A stretch of 64,000 nucleotides of DNA from JARIHC01 sp035546975 (GTDB lineage Bacteria; Patescibacteriota; Saccharimonadia; Saccharimonadales; UBA4665): assembly GCA_035546975.1 (NCBI GenBank), contig DASZVS010000003.1:1-64000 (forward strand), read 5' to 3'. The notes beneath the pieces were generated by a model that was not told the DNA's origin, made no database searches, and saw nothing but the letters and a program-made list of their open reading frames with translations. Positions within the stretch are counted from its first letter, which is position 1. Each line of letters starts with the position of its first letter. Shown here one piece after another: positions 7,932 to 15,982 of the stretch. Position numbers and translations under genes: made by a program.

Positions 7932-9356
7932 ATGCCTGATTCTTCTTCCCGCGCGCCCCAACTGGAACCAAGTATTATTGTTATCTTTGGTGTTACCGGC
8001 GACTTGTCGCAACGGTATCTATTGCCAGCTTTATACCACCTTATTAAAGGTGGCTTGCTGCACGAAAAAACCGAGATTATCGGCACTAGCCGGCGTCACA
8101 TCGATCCCGAAGAGCTTCTTAATGACACCACACTGTGTCCTCAAGAAGAAGGAAGTATTTGTGATCCGCATGCCCTCCAAAAAATGCGAGAACATTTCCA
8201 TATGGTGCAGCTCGACCCTTCAAACGGCGAAGATTACGCGCGGTTGCTCAAAACCATGAATGAGTATGAAGAAAAAGAAGGCGTTTGCATGAACCGCCTC
8301 TATTACTTGTCAATCCCGCCGCAAATTTACGGCCCGGTCATAAAGCATATGGAAGCAGAAGGACTAAACAAGGGTTGCCAGCACGGTACCGCCGAATCAC
8401 GGCTACTCATAGAAAAACCGTTCGGTTATGACAGCAATTCAGCACGAAACCTTATTGATGAGCTAGCCCGCGGCTTCCGCGAAGAGCAAACGTATCGCAT
8501 CGACCATTATCTCGCTAAGGAAACAGTCCAGAATATCCTAACGTTCCGCTTTGAAAACCCTATTTTTGAAGCCCTATGGAATCATGACCACATAAGCAGT
8601 ATCGAGGTCAGTGCCAGCGAAAAAATCGGCATTGAGGGAAGAGCGCAATTCTATGAGCCGCTCGGCGCACTGCGCGATTTCATTCAAAGCCACTTATTGC
8701 AACTCCTGGCAATCATTACCATGGACCGCCCGGCGGTGCTGGACAGCCAAAATATTCATGCCAGCAAGCAGGCGGTCCTGCGCCAAGTGCGCGCCGTGGC
8801 AGCCGATCAAATTAATGAAGATACCGTGCGCGGCCAATATGAAAATTACCGCCAAGAAGTTAATAACCCTGATTCTCATACAGAAACGTTTGCCGGCATC
8901 CGCCTGAGCATCGACAGCGAACGGTGGCAAAATGTACCAATGATCCTGTGGACGGGCAAGCAATTGGCAGAAAAGAAAACAGAGGTAACGATTTGTTTTA
9001 AAGGTCACGACGGCGAGGCTGCTAATTACTTACGAATGCGGATCCAGCCAAATGAGGGCATTGAGCTCGACTTGCTAGCTAAAAAGCCGGGTTTTGACAA
9101 TGAGCTCCAACCGGCGGCAATGGATTTTTCTTACAGAAATAACTTTGGCAGCCATGATCATCCTGATGCCTATGAGCGCGTTCTGGTTGATGCGGTGCGC
9201 GGCGACCGCACCTTGTTTGCCACCGGCGAAGAAGTTATGCAAGCTTGGCGGATCGTGCAGCCGGTCCTTGACGCTTGGTCGCGATCGGGCCACGGCCTCA
9301 ATATGTACAAAGAGGGAAGCGACGGCACGACATTAGCCCAGTCAATACTCAGGTAA
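7932..9356 (+). CDS. zwf: Glucose-6-phosphate 1-dehydrogenase
   Basis: First enzyme of the oxidative pentose phosphate pathway, producing NAD(P)H. The cofactor motif FGVTGDLSQRYLLPALY and the substrate motif RIDHYLAKETVQN are both clear, and 474 residues is normal. Last gene of the pgl-gnd-zwf operon. With its two neighbours it gives the complete oxidative branch, useful for a small genome that needs reducing power and ribose 5-phosphate. Confidence 0.93.
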   Translation: MPDSSSRAPQLEPSIIVIFGVTGDLSQRYLLPALYHLIKGGLLHEKTEIIGTSRRHIDPEELLNDTTLCPQEEGSICDPHALQKMREHFHMVQLDPSNGEDYARLLKTMNEYEEKEGVCMNRLYYLSIPPQIYGPVIKHMEAEGLNKGCQHGTAESRLLIEKPFGYDSNSARNLIDELARGFREEQTYRIDHYLAKETVQNILTFRFENPIFEALWNHDHISSIEVSASEKIGIEGRAQFYEPLGALRDFIQSHLLQLLAIITMDRPAVLDSQNIHASKQAVLRQVRAVAADQINEDTVRGQYENYRQEVNNPDSHTETFAGIRLSIDSERWQNVPMILWTGKQLAEKKTEVTICFKGHDGEAANYLRMRIQPNEGIELDLLAKKPGFDNELQPAAMDFSYRNNFGSHDHPDAYERVLVDAVRGDRTLFATGEEVMQAWRIVQPVLDAWSRSGHGLNMYKEGSDGTTLAQSILR

Positions 9357-9358
9357 TT

Positions 9359-9367
9359 TGCTACACT
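9359..9367 (+). promoter_or_regulatory. Extended -10 promoter of the protease gene
   Basis: TGC plus TACACT (9362-9367) just after the zwf stop. The start codon at 9423 is about 55 bases downstream, so this message would have a leader. Confidence 0.5.
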
Positions 9368-9422
9368 TTAAAGAGCTTACGGCTGGCTGCAAATTCATAC
9401 GTAGCAAAAGGCTGAAACCCAT

Positions 9423-10586
9423 ATGATCATAGACATCGCTATTTTGCTTTTCTGCATCAGTGCCTTGTATCGCGGGCGCGAGATCGGTTTTGTGCGCCAG
9501 CTATTTTCTACGCTTGGTTTCTTCGGCGGATTGTTTCTTGGCGCCTACCTGCAGCACTATACCATCCGCATCGCTCACACCGATAGCGCGCGCACGGCAA
9601 TAACGCTTATAACAACGCTCGGCTGCGCAATTATATTTTTATCGATCGGTGAATATATCGGCATAAAAATAAAACACAAGGTGCTCTTAAGGCGGATCAA
9701 CCGTTTCGATAACGGGCTTGGCGGTATCCTCAGCATAATATCGCTCTTGCTTACCATATGGCTTACGGCCGCTATTGTCGGAAGTTTGCCGTTTCCTTCG
9801 GTCCAGTCGGCGCTCCGCAGCTCGAATATTGTCAGCACATTGGACAGGGTGCTGCCAAGCGCGCCAGGCATCATCAGCGATCTAGGCAGATTGATCGATC
9901 CGAACGGTTTCCCGCAAGTCTTTATCGGCGACGAGCCGAGCCCGGGCAATGTGAACGTACCATCACTCGGCGAACTGCAAACGGCCGTTAACCGCGACAA
10001 AGCTTCCGTTGTTAAAGTTGAAGGGCAGGGTTGCGGCGGCATCGTAGAAGGATCAGGCTTTGTGGCGGGTTCGGATCTCGTGGCAACTAATGCGCACGTC
10101 GTGGCGGGCATACGGCATCCGTACGTCCAAGATGACAATGGCACGCACAGCGGCACCGTAATCTGGTTTGATCCGAATCTCGATTTTGCAATCTTGCGCG
10201 TATCGAATCTGGCAGGGCATAGCCTTGTCGTTTCCGGCAAGCAGGCAGCGGTCGGTACGCCCGGCGCGGTACTCGGCTATCCTGGCGGCGGGCCTTTTAG
10301 CGCCAAACCGGCGGCGATATCGAATCAATTTACGGCCACAGGAAGAGACATCTACGGCAAGGGAAATACGACGCGCAGCGTTTACGAATTGCATGCCGAT
10401 ATAATTCCAGGCAATTCCGGTGGCCCGCTTGTCAATAAAGACGGCACCGTCATAGCCGTCGTATTCGCTGAATCAACAACCTACCAACACATAGGCTATG
10501 CACTGACAAGCGACCAGATAACCGGCGCCATTAACCAGGCGGCCGCCAATAACCAACCCGTCAGTACCGGCCAGTGTACAGAGTAG
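9423..10586 (+). CDS. MarP-like membrane serine protease (CvpA domain + trypsin-like protease)
   Basis: Four hydrophobic segments of a CvpA/colicin V-type domain fill about residues 1-125, followed by an extracytoplasmic chymotrypsin-fold protease. The catalytic triad is His225 (ATNAHVVAG), Asp254 (DPNLDFAIL) and Ser332 (PGNSGGPL). Cys204 and Cys385 flank the domain and could form a disulfide, the arrangement recalled for mycobacterial MarP, a protease involved in acid and oxidative stress survival. The next gene is a VKOR disulfide-forming enzyme, which fits. Substrate unknown. Confidence 0.82.
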   Translation: MIIDIAILLFCISALYRGREIGFVRQLFSTLGFFGGLFLGAYLQHYTIRIAHTDSARTAITLITTLGCAIIFLSIGEYIGIKIKHKVLLRRINRFDNGLGGILSIISLLLTIWLTAAIVGSLPFPSVQSALRSSNIVSTLDRVLPSAPGIISDLGRLIDPNGFPQVFIGDEPSPGNVNVPSLGELQTAVNRDKASVVKVEGQGCGGIVEGSGFVAGSDLVATNAHVVAGIRHPYVQDDNGTHSGTVIWFDPNLDFAILRVSNLAGHSLVVSGKQAAVGTPGAVLGYPGGGPFSAKPAAISNQFTATGRDIYGKGNTTRSVYELHADIIPGNSGGPLVNKDGTVIAVVFAESTTYQHIGYALTSDQITGAINQAAANNQPVSTGQCTE

Positions 10587-10591
10587 TTATC

Positions 10592-10600
10592 TGTTATAAT
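10592..10600 (+). promoter_or_regulatory. Extended -10 promoter of the VKOR gene
   Basis: TGT plus perfect TATAAT (10595-10600), overlapping the first possible ATG (10599). The usable starts are therefore 10605 or, with a ten-base gap, 10611. Confidence 0.6.
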
Positions 10601-10610
10601 GAGCATGATT

Positions 10611-11219
10611 ATGGAGAAACTTAAACAAGCCAGGCTAACGACTATACTGCCGTGGATTCTAATAATTGCCGGCGCGGTTGCCGTATATTGTTCCTTCATT
10701 TTGAGCCAAGATAAAATCAAACTGCTCCAGAACCCACATATTCACCTTAGTTGCAGCCTTGACCCCGTTGTAGCTTGCGGTAATGTAATATCGTCCTCGC
10801 AGGGCCATGCCTTCGGTTTTCCTAATCCGTTTCTCGGCTTAGCGGGCTACGCGGCCGTTACGACTATCGGTATTGCAATGCTTGCTGGCGCCGCTTTCAA
10901 ACGATGGTTTTGGCTCACTGTTGAAGCCGGTTTTGTTTTCGCCCTGGCATTCCTTTACTGGCTCCTTTATCAAAGCGTATACAGGATTCACAACCTATGC
11001 CCGTACTGCCTCGTCGTAGACGTAGTCACCATAACCGCCTTCTGGTACGTTACGCTTTATAATATCGACCAGAAGAATATCTTGCTGCCAAAAGGCAAGG
11101 CTCAAGCGGCCTACGACTGGATCCGGCGCCACCACCTCGATATTCTGCTAGCCTGGCTCATCATATTAGCAGCCCTGATTTTGAAACATTTTTGGTATTA
11201 TTACGGCACAAAAATTTAG
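10611..11219 (+). CDS. Vitamin K epoxide reductase family protein (VKOR)
   Basis: A four- to five-helix membrane protein that reoxidises thiol oxidases so that disulfides can form outside the cytoplasm. Counting from the ATG at 10611, the quinone-side CxxC is Cys130-Cys133 (NLCPYCLVV) and the loop pair is Cys48 and Cys56. All four VKOR cysteines are therefore present. No thioredoxin-like partner is fused. Upstream ATGs at 10599 and 10605 overlap or crowd the -10 box, so 10611 is preferred. Follows the MarP-like protease, whose paired cysteines are a plausible substrate. Confidence 0.88.
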   Translation: MEKLKQARLTTILPWILIIAGAVAVYCSFILSQDKIKLLQNPHIHLSCSLDPVVACGNVISSSQGHAFGFPNPFLGLAGYAAVTTIGIAMLAGAAFKRWFWLTVEAGFVFALAFLYWLLYQSVYRIHNLCPYCLVVDVVTITAFWYVTLYNIDQKNILLPKGKAQAAYDWIRRHHLDILLAWLIILAALILKHFWYYYGTKI

Positions 11220-11239
11220 ACCACTTACCATACCGCTTA

Positions 11240-11248
11240 TGGTATAAT
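11240..11248 (+). promoter_or_regulatory. Extended -10 promoter of the NRAMP gene
   Basis: TGG followed by perfect TATAAT (11243-11248). Transcription should start near 11255, inside the palindrome that follows. Confidence 0.65.
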
Positions 11249-11250
11249 TA

Positions 11251-11271
11251 TTACAGTTTCTAGAACTGTAA
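11251..11271 (+). promoter_or_regulatory. Perfect palindrome over the NRAMP transcription start
   Basis: TTACAGTT and AACTGTAA form 8-base arms around TCTAG. The site begins two bases after the -10 box and ends three bases before the ATG at 11275. The position suits a repressor operator, possibly for a metal-responsive regulator; it could also form a 5' hairpin over the start. Confidence 0.6.
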
Positions 11272-11274
11272 CTT

Positions 11275-12654
11275 ATGGCCAAAAAACAAAAAGATTATCT
11301 GCGTAAAACCGCTGAGGCACCGGCGGAGTTGCTTGATTACGGCGTTTCCACCACGCACAAGGTGGTGACAAACCTGCCGGCTAACCCTGTCGTTAAAAAG
11401 ACCGGTGATTATTGGCACGCGCTGGGGCCCGGCTTGACTACCGGCGCCTCGGACGATGATCCTTCGGGCATTGCCACATATTCGCAGACTGGCGCACAAT
11501 ATGGTTTTCAGTTGCTCTGGCTGGCAGCTCTTACATTTCCTCTTATGTCAGTTGTTCAGGAAATGTGCGCCCGTATCGGGCTGGTGACAGGGCGAGGCCT
11601 GGCCGGCACACTACGCCTGCATTTTCCCCGGCGGATTCTGATATTTTGCACCGTACTACTTTTTGCAGCCAACGCTTTTAACATCGGCGCCGATCTCGGG
11701 GCTATGGCCCAAGCCGTCCAGTTGCTGAGGCCTAGCCTGAACTTTGGCATACTAGTAATCGGCTTTTCGGCGCTATGCCTAGGCCTGCAGATATTCACCC
11801 CATACGCCCGCTATGCCAAATACCTTAAATGGTTGGCTATGGTTTTGTTGTCATACGTCGCATCGGCTTTACTGGCCCACTTAAACTGGGGAGACGTATT
11901 AAAGCATGCCATCGTGCCAACGATTACGTTTAATAAAGACCAGGTAATTCTTATTTGCGCCATACTCGGCACAACCATTTCGCCATTCTTGTTTTTCTGG
12001 CAAACTTCGCAGGAAGTCGAAGAGCAAATTGCCGCCGGCAAAACGACGGTCGCACTCCGGCGGGGGACCGATGTTGCCTCCGTCAAGAAGATGCGGCTTG
12101 ACGTATGGACAGGCATGCTGCTTTCAAACATCGTAATGTTTTTCATTATCGCGGCCTGCGGAGCTGTTTTATTCCCGCACGGCATCACGAATATTCAAAC
12201 CGCATCGCAAGCCGCCGACGCGCTGCGGCCTTTTGCCGGCAATGTAACATATACGCTCTTTGCCATCGGTATTATTGGCACAGGCTTATTAGCCATTCCA
12301 GTACTGGCTGGCTCAACCTCATACGCCGTTGCCGAAACTTTCCGCTGGAAATCGGGGCTCAATAAAGAACTCAACCAAGCCCACGCTTTTTACGGGGTAC
12401 TTATTATTTCGATGATTGTTGGGCTCAGCATTAACTTCATCGGCCTAAATCCGATTAAGGCGCTCATCTATTCGGCAGTTGCCAACGGCATTGTTGCTCC
12501 GCTCATCCTTGGCCTCATCGTGCTTATCAGCAGTAATAGAAAAATCATGGGCCATTGGGTCAACCGGCCGTTCACAACCACAATCGGTTGGCTCACTACC
12601 GCCATAATGGCCGTTTCCGGCGTCGCAGCAATTTATTCGCTATTTTTATCGTGA
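11275..12654 (+). CDS. NRAMP-family divalent metal transporter (divergent metal site)
   Basis: A 459-residue protein with about 11 membrane helices. Helix 1 carries GASDDDPSGIATYSQTG, so the canonical DPGN motif reads DPSG (Asp62). Helix 6 has GTTISPFLFFWQTSQE, where the manganese-binding Met of classical MntH is absent. Both changes are reminiscent of NRAMP-related magnesium transporters, so Mg2+ is as plausible as Mn2+ or Fe2+. The gene has its own promoter with an operator-like palindrome and is coupled to the next gene by a TGATG overlap. Confidence 0.85.
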   Translation: MAKKQKDYLRKTAEAPAELLDYGVSTTHKVVTNLPANPVVKKTGDYWHALGPGLTTGASDDDPSGIATYSQTGAQYGFQLLWLAALTFPLMSVVQEMCARIGLVTGRGLAGTLRLHFPRRILIFCTVLLFAANAFNIGADLGAMAQAVQLLRPSLNFGILVIGFSALCLGLQIFTPYARYAKYLKWLAMVLLSYVASALLAHLNWGDVLKHAIVPTITFNKDQVILICAILGTTISPFLFFWQTSQEVEEQIAAGKTTVALRRGTDVASVKKMRLDVWTGMLLSNIVMFFIIAACGAVLFPHGITNIQTASQAADALRPFAGNVTYTLFAIGIIGTGLLAIPVLAGSTSYAVAETFRWKSGLNKELNQAHAFYGVLIISMIVGLSINFIGLNPIKALIYSAVANGIVAPLILGLIVLISSNRKIMGHWVNRPFTTTIGWLTTAIMAVSGVAAIYSLFLS

Positions 12655-13262
12655 TGAAAACCTCAGCACCCATCCTAATTTTTGGTTACGGCTCATTAAT
12701 GAGCAAAGCGTCGCTACATGCAACAGTACCGAATGCCAAGAACTTGCGCGCCGCCTATATAAAAAATTTCCGTAGAGAGTTCAGCAAAATGGACGATGAA
12801 GGAATGGTAGACACCAATGCCGATATCGCCGGTGTTCCTTATTGCGCCGTGGATGTTATTTCCGGCTATGACGGCGAGTTTGTCAACGGCATCATATTCG
12901 AAACTGACGAAACATACCTCGCCGCATTAAAACGGCGGGAATACGGTTACGAGTTACTCCCCGTGGATGCTTATGACTTTAGAACAGGCCGGCCGCTCGG
13001 CACATGTTTCGTCTTTTCATCCAATATTCGAAATGGCGTTTACGATTATGATAACCTTGCTCAAACTCGTTACTTGGAACTCTGCCTGAATGGCGCCAAA
13101 GAATACGGCAAAACTTTCTACAAGCAATTCCTCGCTAGTACGTACGTCAATCACGAACAGCTCGATATGCTGCCGAGACTTACAGGGAAAGTACGGTGGC
13201 AGAGCGCTAAGAAACACAAATCTCTTACCCGGCAAACTTACCGGCCCTCGTTCCTTACATAA
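12654..13262 (+). CDS. Gamma-glutamylcyclotransferase-like protein
   Basis: The N-terminus LIFGYGSLMSKASLH is the substrate-loop motif of the gamma-glutamylcyclotransferase/ChaC fold, which forms 5-oxoproline from gamma-glutamyl compounds. The acidic residue expected for catalysis may lie in the KRREYGYELLPVDAYDF region. The start is the ATG overlapping the NRAMP stop (TGATG at 12652), not the upstream in-frame codon at 12555, giving 202 residues. Co-translation with a metal transporter has no obvious explanation. Confidence 0.72.
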   Translation: MKTSAPILIFGYGSLMSKASLHATVPNAKNLRAAYIKNFRREFSKMDDEGMVDTNADIAGVPYCAVDVISGYDGEFVNGIIFETDETYLAALKRREYGYELLPVDAYDFRTGRPLGTCFVFSSNIRNGVYDYDNLAQTRYLELCLNGAKEYGKTFYKQFLASTYVNHEQLDMLPRLTGKVRWQSAKKHKSLTRQTYRPSFLT

Positions 13263-13271
13263 AGGCCATAT

Positions 13272-14513
13272 TTATTCTGAACGTAGGGCTTCGATGGGGT
13301 CGCGGCGAGCGGCTTTGAGCGCCGGTACAGTACCAAATAAGATACCTGCAAAGAGCGAAAAACCCGCCGCTAGCACGACTGCCTGCCACGTTATCACCGG
13401 TTGCAATGTAGTAAAGACTCTCAGCGCCAGCTCAATGGCGAAAGCCAGCACAATGCCTATCAATGCACCGCCCAGACTTAGGGCGGCGGCCTCGGTAATG
13501 AATTGCCCTAAGATCTGCCTGTTCGTGGCGCCGACCGCTTTTCTTATGCCAATTTCGTGCGTACGTTCAGCAACCGAAACCATCATTACATTCATAATTC
13601 CGACGCCGCCGACAAGCAAGGAAATAGCTGCTACGCCGGCAATCAAGCGGGTTAGAAGGTCCAGAATATTCTGGTTTGTTGCCAGGTTTTGGTTGCCTTG
13701 TAACACAGCGATATTACTGACGCCGCCGTGCGAGCTATCAAGCGCGTTTTTGATCGCGGCAGCCACTTGCGAGGTCTGCGAAGGGTTGCTCGGCCTGGCA
13801 ATAATTTCATAGGTCGGCGCCGCATTATTAGTAAGGCCCTCCGCCACGTCATTCGGTATAAAAATCGCCCGGTTAAAATCGGTTTCTTGGCTCAGTGGCG
13901 TCGAGGTAAAATTATTGAAAATGCCGCGCACCACAAAGCGCTGGCCATGAAAAGTGAAACTCCTGCCCAAGGGCACGTCTTCATTAAATAACGCTTCGGC
14001 GGCGCGCTGGCCGAGAACGGCAGCATTAGAGCCATCATCGCCGGGAGTCAGGAAGCTGCCGTAAGCGACCGACTGGTTAAGTAGGCTGGATAGATCGCTG
14101 CTCGTACCAATAACAAAGCCTTCGTCATAATTTCCGTTATCACCGCTGACTTTACCGGTGACAATCGTGAGCGGCGCGCTGGCACCAACGCCTTTAACGC
14201 CTGCTACCGTAGTAATATCGCGCGGCCTCAGCGAGGCACCAAACCCCAAATCAGAAACGAGGCTTACATTACTGTTGCCCTGGCCAGAGCCAGGGTGAAT
14301 CTGTGTCGGCCGGATAGTAATCGTGTCTTTGCCAAGATGATGGATTTGGCCGCTCACCTGGCGGCTCACGCCCGTACCAATCGCCAAAATAGTGATAACC
14401 GAAGCAACGCCCACAATCACACCGAACATTGTCCAAAAACTATGTAATTTGGCATTGCGAACTGTATCGAGACCTGTCTTTACATGCCCGCGGGTAAGTG
14501 AAGACTTCATCAT
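13272..14513 (-). CDS. ABC transporter permease, MacB/FtsX type
   Basis: 413 residues with one N-terminal membrane helix, a large extracytoplasmic MacB-type domain (about 50-265) and three C-terminal helices (about 285-400), ending in the FtsX-type motif FGTVPALKAARRDPIEALR. Partner of the ATPase encoded just upstream (four-base ATGA overlap). In monoderm bacteria such pairs export peptides or act as mechanotransmitters. No outer-membrane partner is seen. Substrate not predictable. Confidence 0.87.
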   Translation of the reverse strand: MMKSSLTRGHVKTGLDTVRNAKLHSFWTMFGVIVGVASVITILAIGTGVSRQVSGQIHHLGKDTITIRPTQIHPGSGQGNSNVSLVSDLGFGASLRPRDITTVAGVKGVGASAPLTIVTGKVSGDNGNYDEGFVIGTSSDLSSLLNQSVAYGSFLTPGDDGSNAAVLGQRAAEALFNEDVPLGRSFTFHGQRFVVRGIFNNFTSTPLSQETDFNRAIFIPNDVAEGLTNNAAPTYEIIARPSNPSQTSQVAAAIKNALDSSHGGVSNIAVLQGNQNLATNQNILDLLTRLIAGVAAISLLVGGVGIMNVMMVSVAERTHEIGIRKAVGATNRQILGQFITEAAALSLGGALIGIVLAFAIELALRVFTTLQPVITWQAVVLAAGFSLFAGILFGTVPALKAARRDPIEALRSE

Positions 14514-15394
14514 GAAGCGCCTCCGGACTTAGATCGGGGCTTGGGCCGGCCGCTGGACTTTGGCTTCCGGCCACGCCTTGTACTGCGAGGCGGGGCAGGC
14601 TTATGCGGGATAGCTTTCATAAGCGCCGATACGCCGGCCAGCACATCGTCTTCATTGACAGCTGCCGGCAACGTATACAAAACCTTCCGGGCAGTCGTAG
14701 CTACGCGGCCGAGCGCAGTTTGTTCGTCATGGACAATACTGCCGTCATGCATATACAAAACCCGGGTAGCATAGCGGGTAAGTTCCGGATTATGCGTAAC
14801 AAAAATAACCGTATTGCCCATTTTGTGAATATCAGCCAGGAGCTCCATAACTAATAAAGAACTGGCGCTATCCAGGTTGCCGGTCGGCTCATCAGCGATG
14901 ATAAGCTTTGGGTTATTCACGAGTGCCCGGGCGATCGCCGCGCACTGCGCCTGGCCGCCACTCAATTGGCCCGGCATAAAGTACTCACGGTTTTGCATGC
15001 CGACGCGCTCCAGCATCTGGCTAGCTACCTTAATCCGGCGATTCACCGCCATGCCTTTATACACGAGAGGTAAAGCTACATTTTCGAGCGTCGTAAGTCG
15101 GGGTAGAAAGTTGAAGTTTTGAAAAATAAAACCGACGCTGTCGCGGCGGATCTTCGCTGCCTGGTTAGGCCTGAGCCGGGCTACCGGCTTGCCGTCAAAA
15201 CGGTAATTACCGTGGCTTGGGCGGTCGAGCAAGCCGATGATATTCATGAGCGTGCTTTTGCCGCAGCCGCTCGGACCCATCACGGCCACGAATTCGCCTT
15301 TTTCAATCTTTAAACTGACCTCGTCGAGCGCCAGGGTAGTGGCGTCGCCGAAGCCGTACAGTTTACTGACGTCTTGAACTTCTATCAGAGCCAT
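14510..15394 (-). CDS. ABC transporter ATPase, MacB/LolD type, with basic tail
   Basis: Walker A is GPSGCGKST, the signature is LSGGQAQCAAIARAL and Walker B is LIIADEPTGNLDS. The usual LSGGQQQR-type Arg after the signature is replaced by Cys. After the normal end of the domain (about residue 225) there is a 70-residue extension ending in a Lys/Arg/Pro-rich segment (RRGRKPKSSGRPKPRSK) that may bind membrane lipid or nucleic acid. An AAAGGT site lies nine bases before the ATG. First gene of a two-gene operon with the permease. Confidence 0.9.
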   Translation of the reverse strand: MALIEVQDVSKLYGFGDATTLALDEVSLKIEKGEFVAVMGPSGCGKSTLMNIIGLLDRPSHGNYRFDGKPVARLRPNQAAKIRRDSVGFIFQNFNFLPRLTTLENVALPLVYKGMAVNRRIKVASQMLERVGMQNREYFMPGQLSGGQAQCAAIARALVNNPKLIIADEPTGNLDSASSLLVMELLADIHKMGNTVIFVTHNPELTRYATRVLYMHDGSIVHDEQTALGRVATTARKVLYTLPAAVNEDDVLAGVSALMKAIPHKPAPPRSTRRGRKPKSSGRPKPRSKSGGAS

Positions 15395-15475
15395 CGCTTA
15401 CGGACCTTTACTTTTGTCTGTATCTAGTTTAAACCTGCCTTTGCACATTCTGCAAGGTGTTTTCGTAGTAAATTT

Positions 15476-15484
15476 TGATATACT
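15476..15484 (+). promoter_or_regulatory. Extended -10 promoter upstream of tRNA-Ser
   Basis: TGA plus TATACT (15479-15484). The tRNA begins about 120 bases further on, so it would be processed from a precursor. Confidence 0.45.
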
Positions 15485-15566
15485 TTGTTAAGACAAAATC
15501 GCTAGCCCAAGAAACAAAGCTGTTGAATGCGATTTTGATAGGAGAAGCGTACCTCTAAGCTGAGGC

Positions 15567-15584
15567 TTTTGACAGGAGTCAAAA
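15567..15584 (+). other. Hairpin in the tRNA-Ser precursor region
   Basis: TTTTGAC and GTCAAAA form 7-base arms around AGGA, between the promoter at 15476 and the tRNA. No T-run follows, so it is not a standard terminator; it may be a processing element. Confidence 0.4.
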
Positions 15585-15611
15585 CCGAGACAGATGCGTG
15601 CGGAATAACGA

Positions 15612-15701
15612 GGAGAGGTGCAGGAGTGGTTGAACTGGCACGCCTGGAAAGTGTGTAAGGCGGCAACGTCTTCGAGGGTTCGAATCCCTCCCTCTCCGCC
15701 A
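15612..15701 (+). tRNA. tRNA-Ser (GGA)
   Basis: A 90-base class II tRNA with acceptor arms GGAGAGG and CCTCTCC, discriminator G, and an encoded CCA (15699-15701). The anticodon loop contains GGA. A long variable arm and the T-loop GGTTCGAATCC are present. The last 18 bases plus the next 10 are repeated 174 bases downstream. Confidence 0.93.
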
Positions 15702-15711
15702 TATTCCCGGC
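15684..15711 (+). repeat. 28-bp direct repeat, copy 1 (tRNA-Ser 3' end)
   Basis: Runs from the T-arm of tRNA-Ser through CCA into the next ten bases (ATATTCCCGG, then C). Identical to 15858-15885. A duplicated tRNA 3' end is the usual mark of an integrase attachment site. Confidence 0.8.
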
Positions 15712-15857
15712 AGTCGTTTTGGCCGCCGGGAACTTGGCCAAGGGGATGATGAGAACCCGTACTGCGGAGCAGCGGGTTCGTAAGGAGCGAAGCGCGCAGA
15801 AGCTCGCTTCGAGCACTGGAGTGACGGAATAGCTAGGAGCGAAAGCGACGAAGCGTC

Positions 15858-15885
15858 ATCCCTCCCTCTCCGCCATATTCCCGGC
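15858..15885 (+). repeat. 28-bp direct repeat, copy 2 (att-like)
   Basis: Exact copy of 15684-15711 without the rest of the tRNA. The 146 bases between the copies hold several small inverted repeats (for example CGAAGCG with CGCTTCG) and no gene. No integrase was found nearby, so this looks like an old or emptied insertion scar. Confidence 0.7.
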
Positions 15886-15982
15886 GGCCTTTTGGCGAGT
15901 GGGGATATGGAGAGCTCTGGCTATAATTGAAATAGTCTATTTTATGTGTTACGATTCTGAAAATTTATGAGGTGCCTGAGCT

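Noticed and set aside
15502..15816. A 104-residue minus-strand ORF across the tRNA-Ser region
   Set aside because: It is read through the antisense of a clear tRNA and its repeat copy, and the translation is not protein-like.
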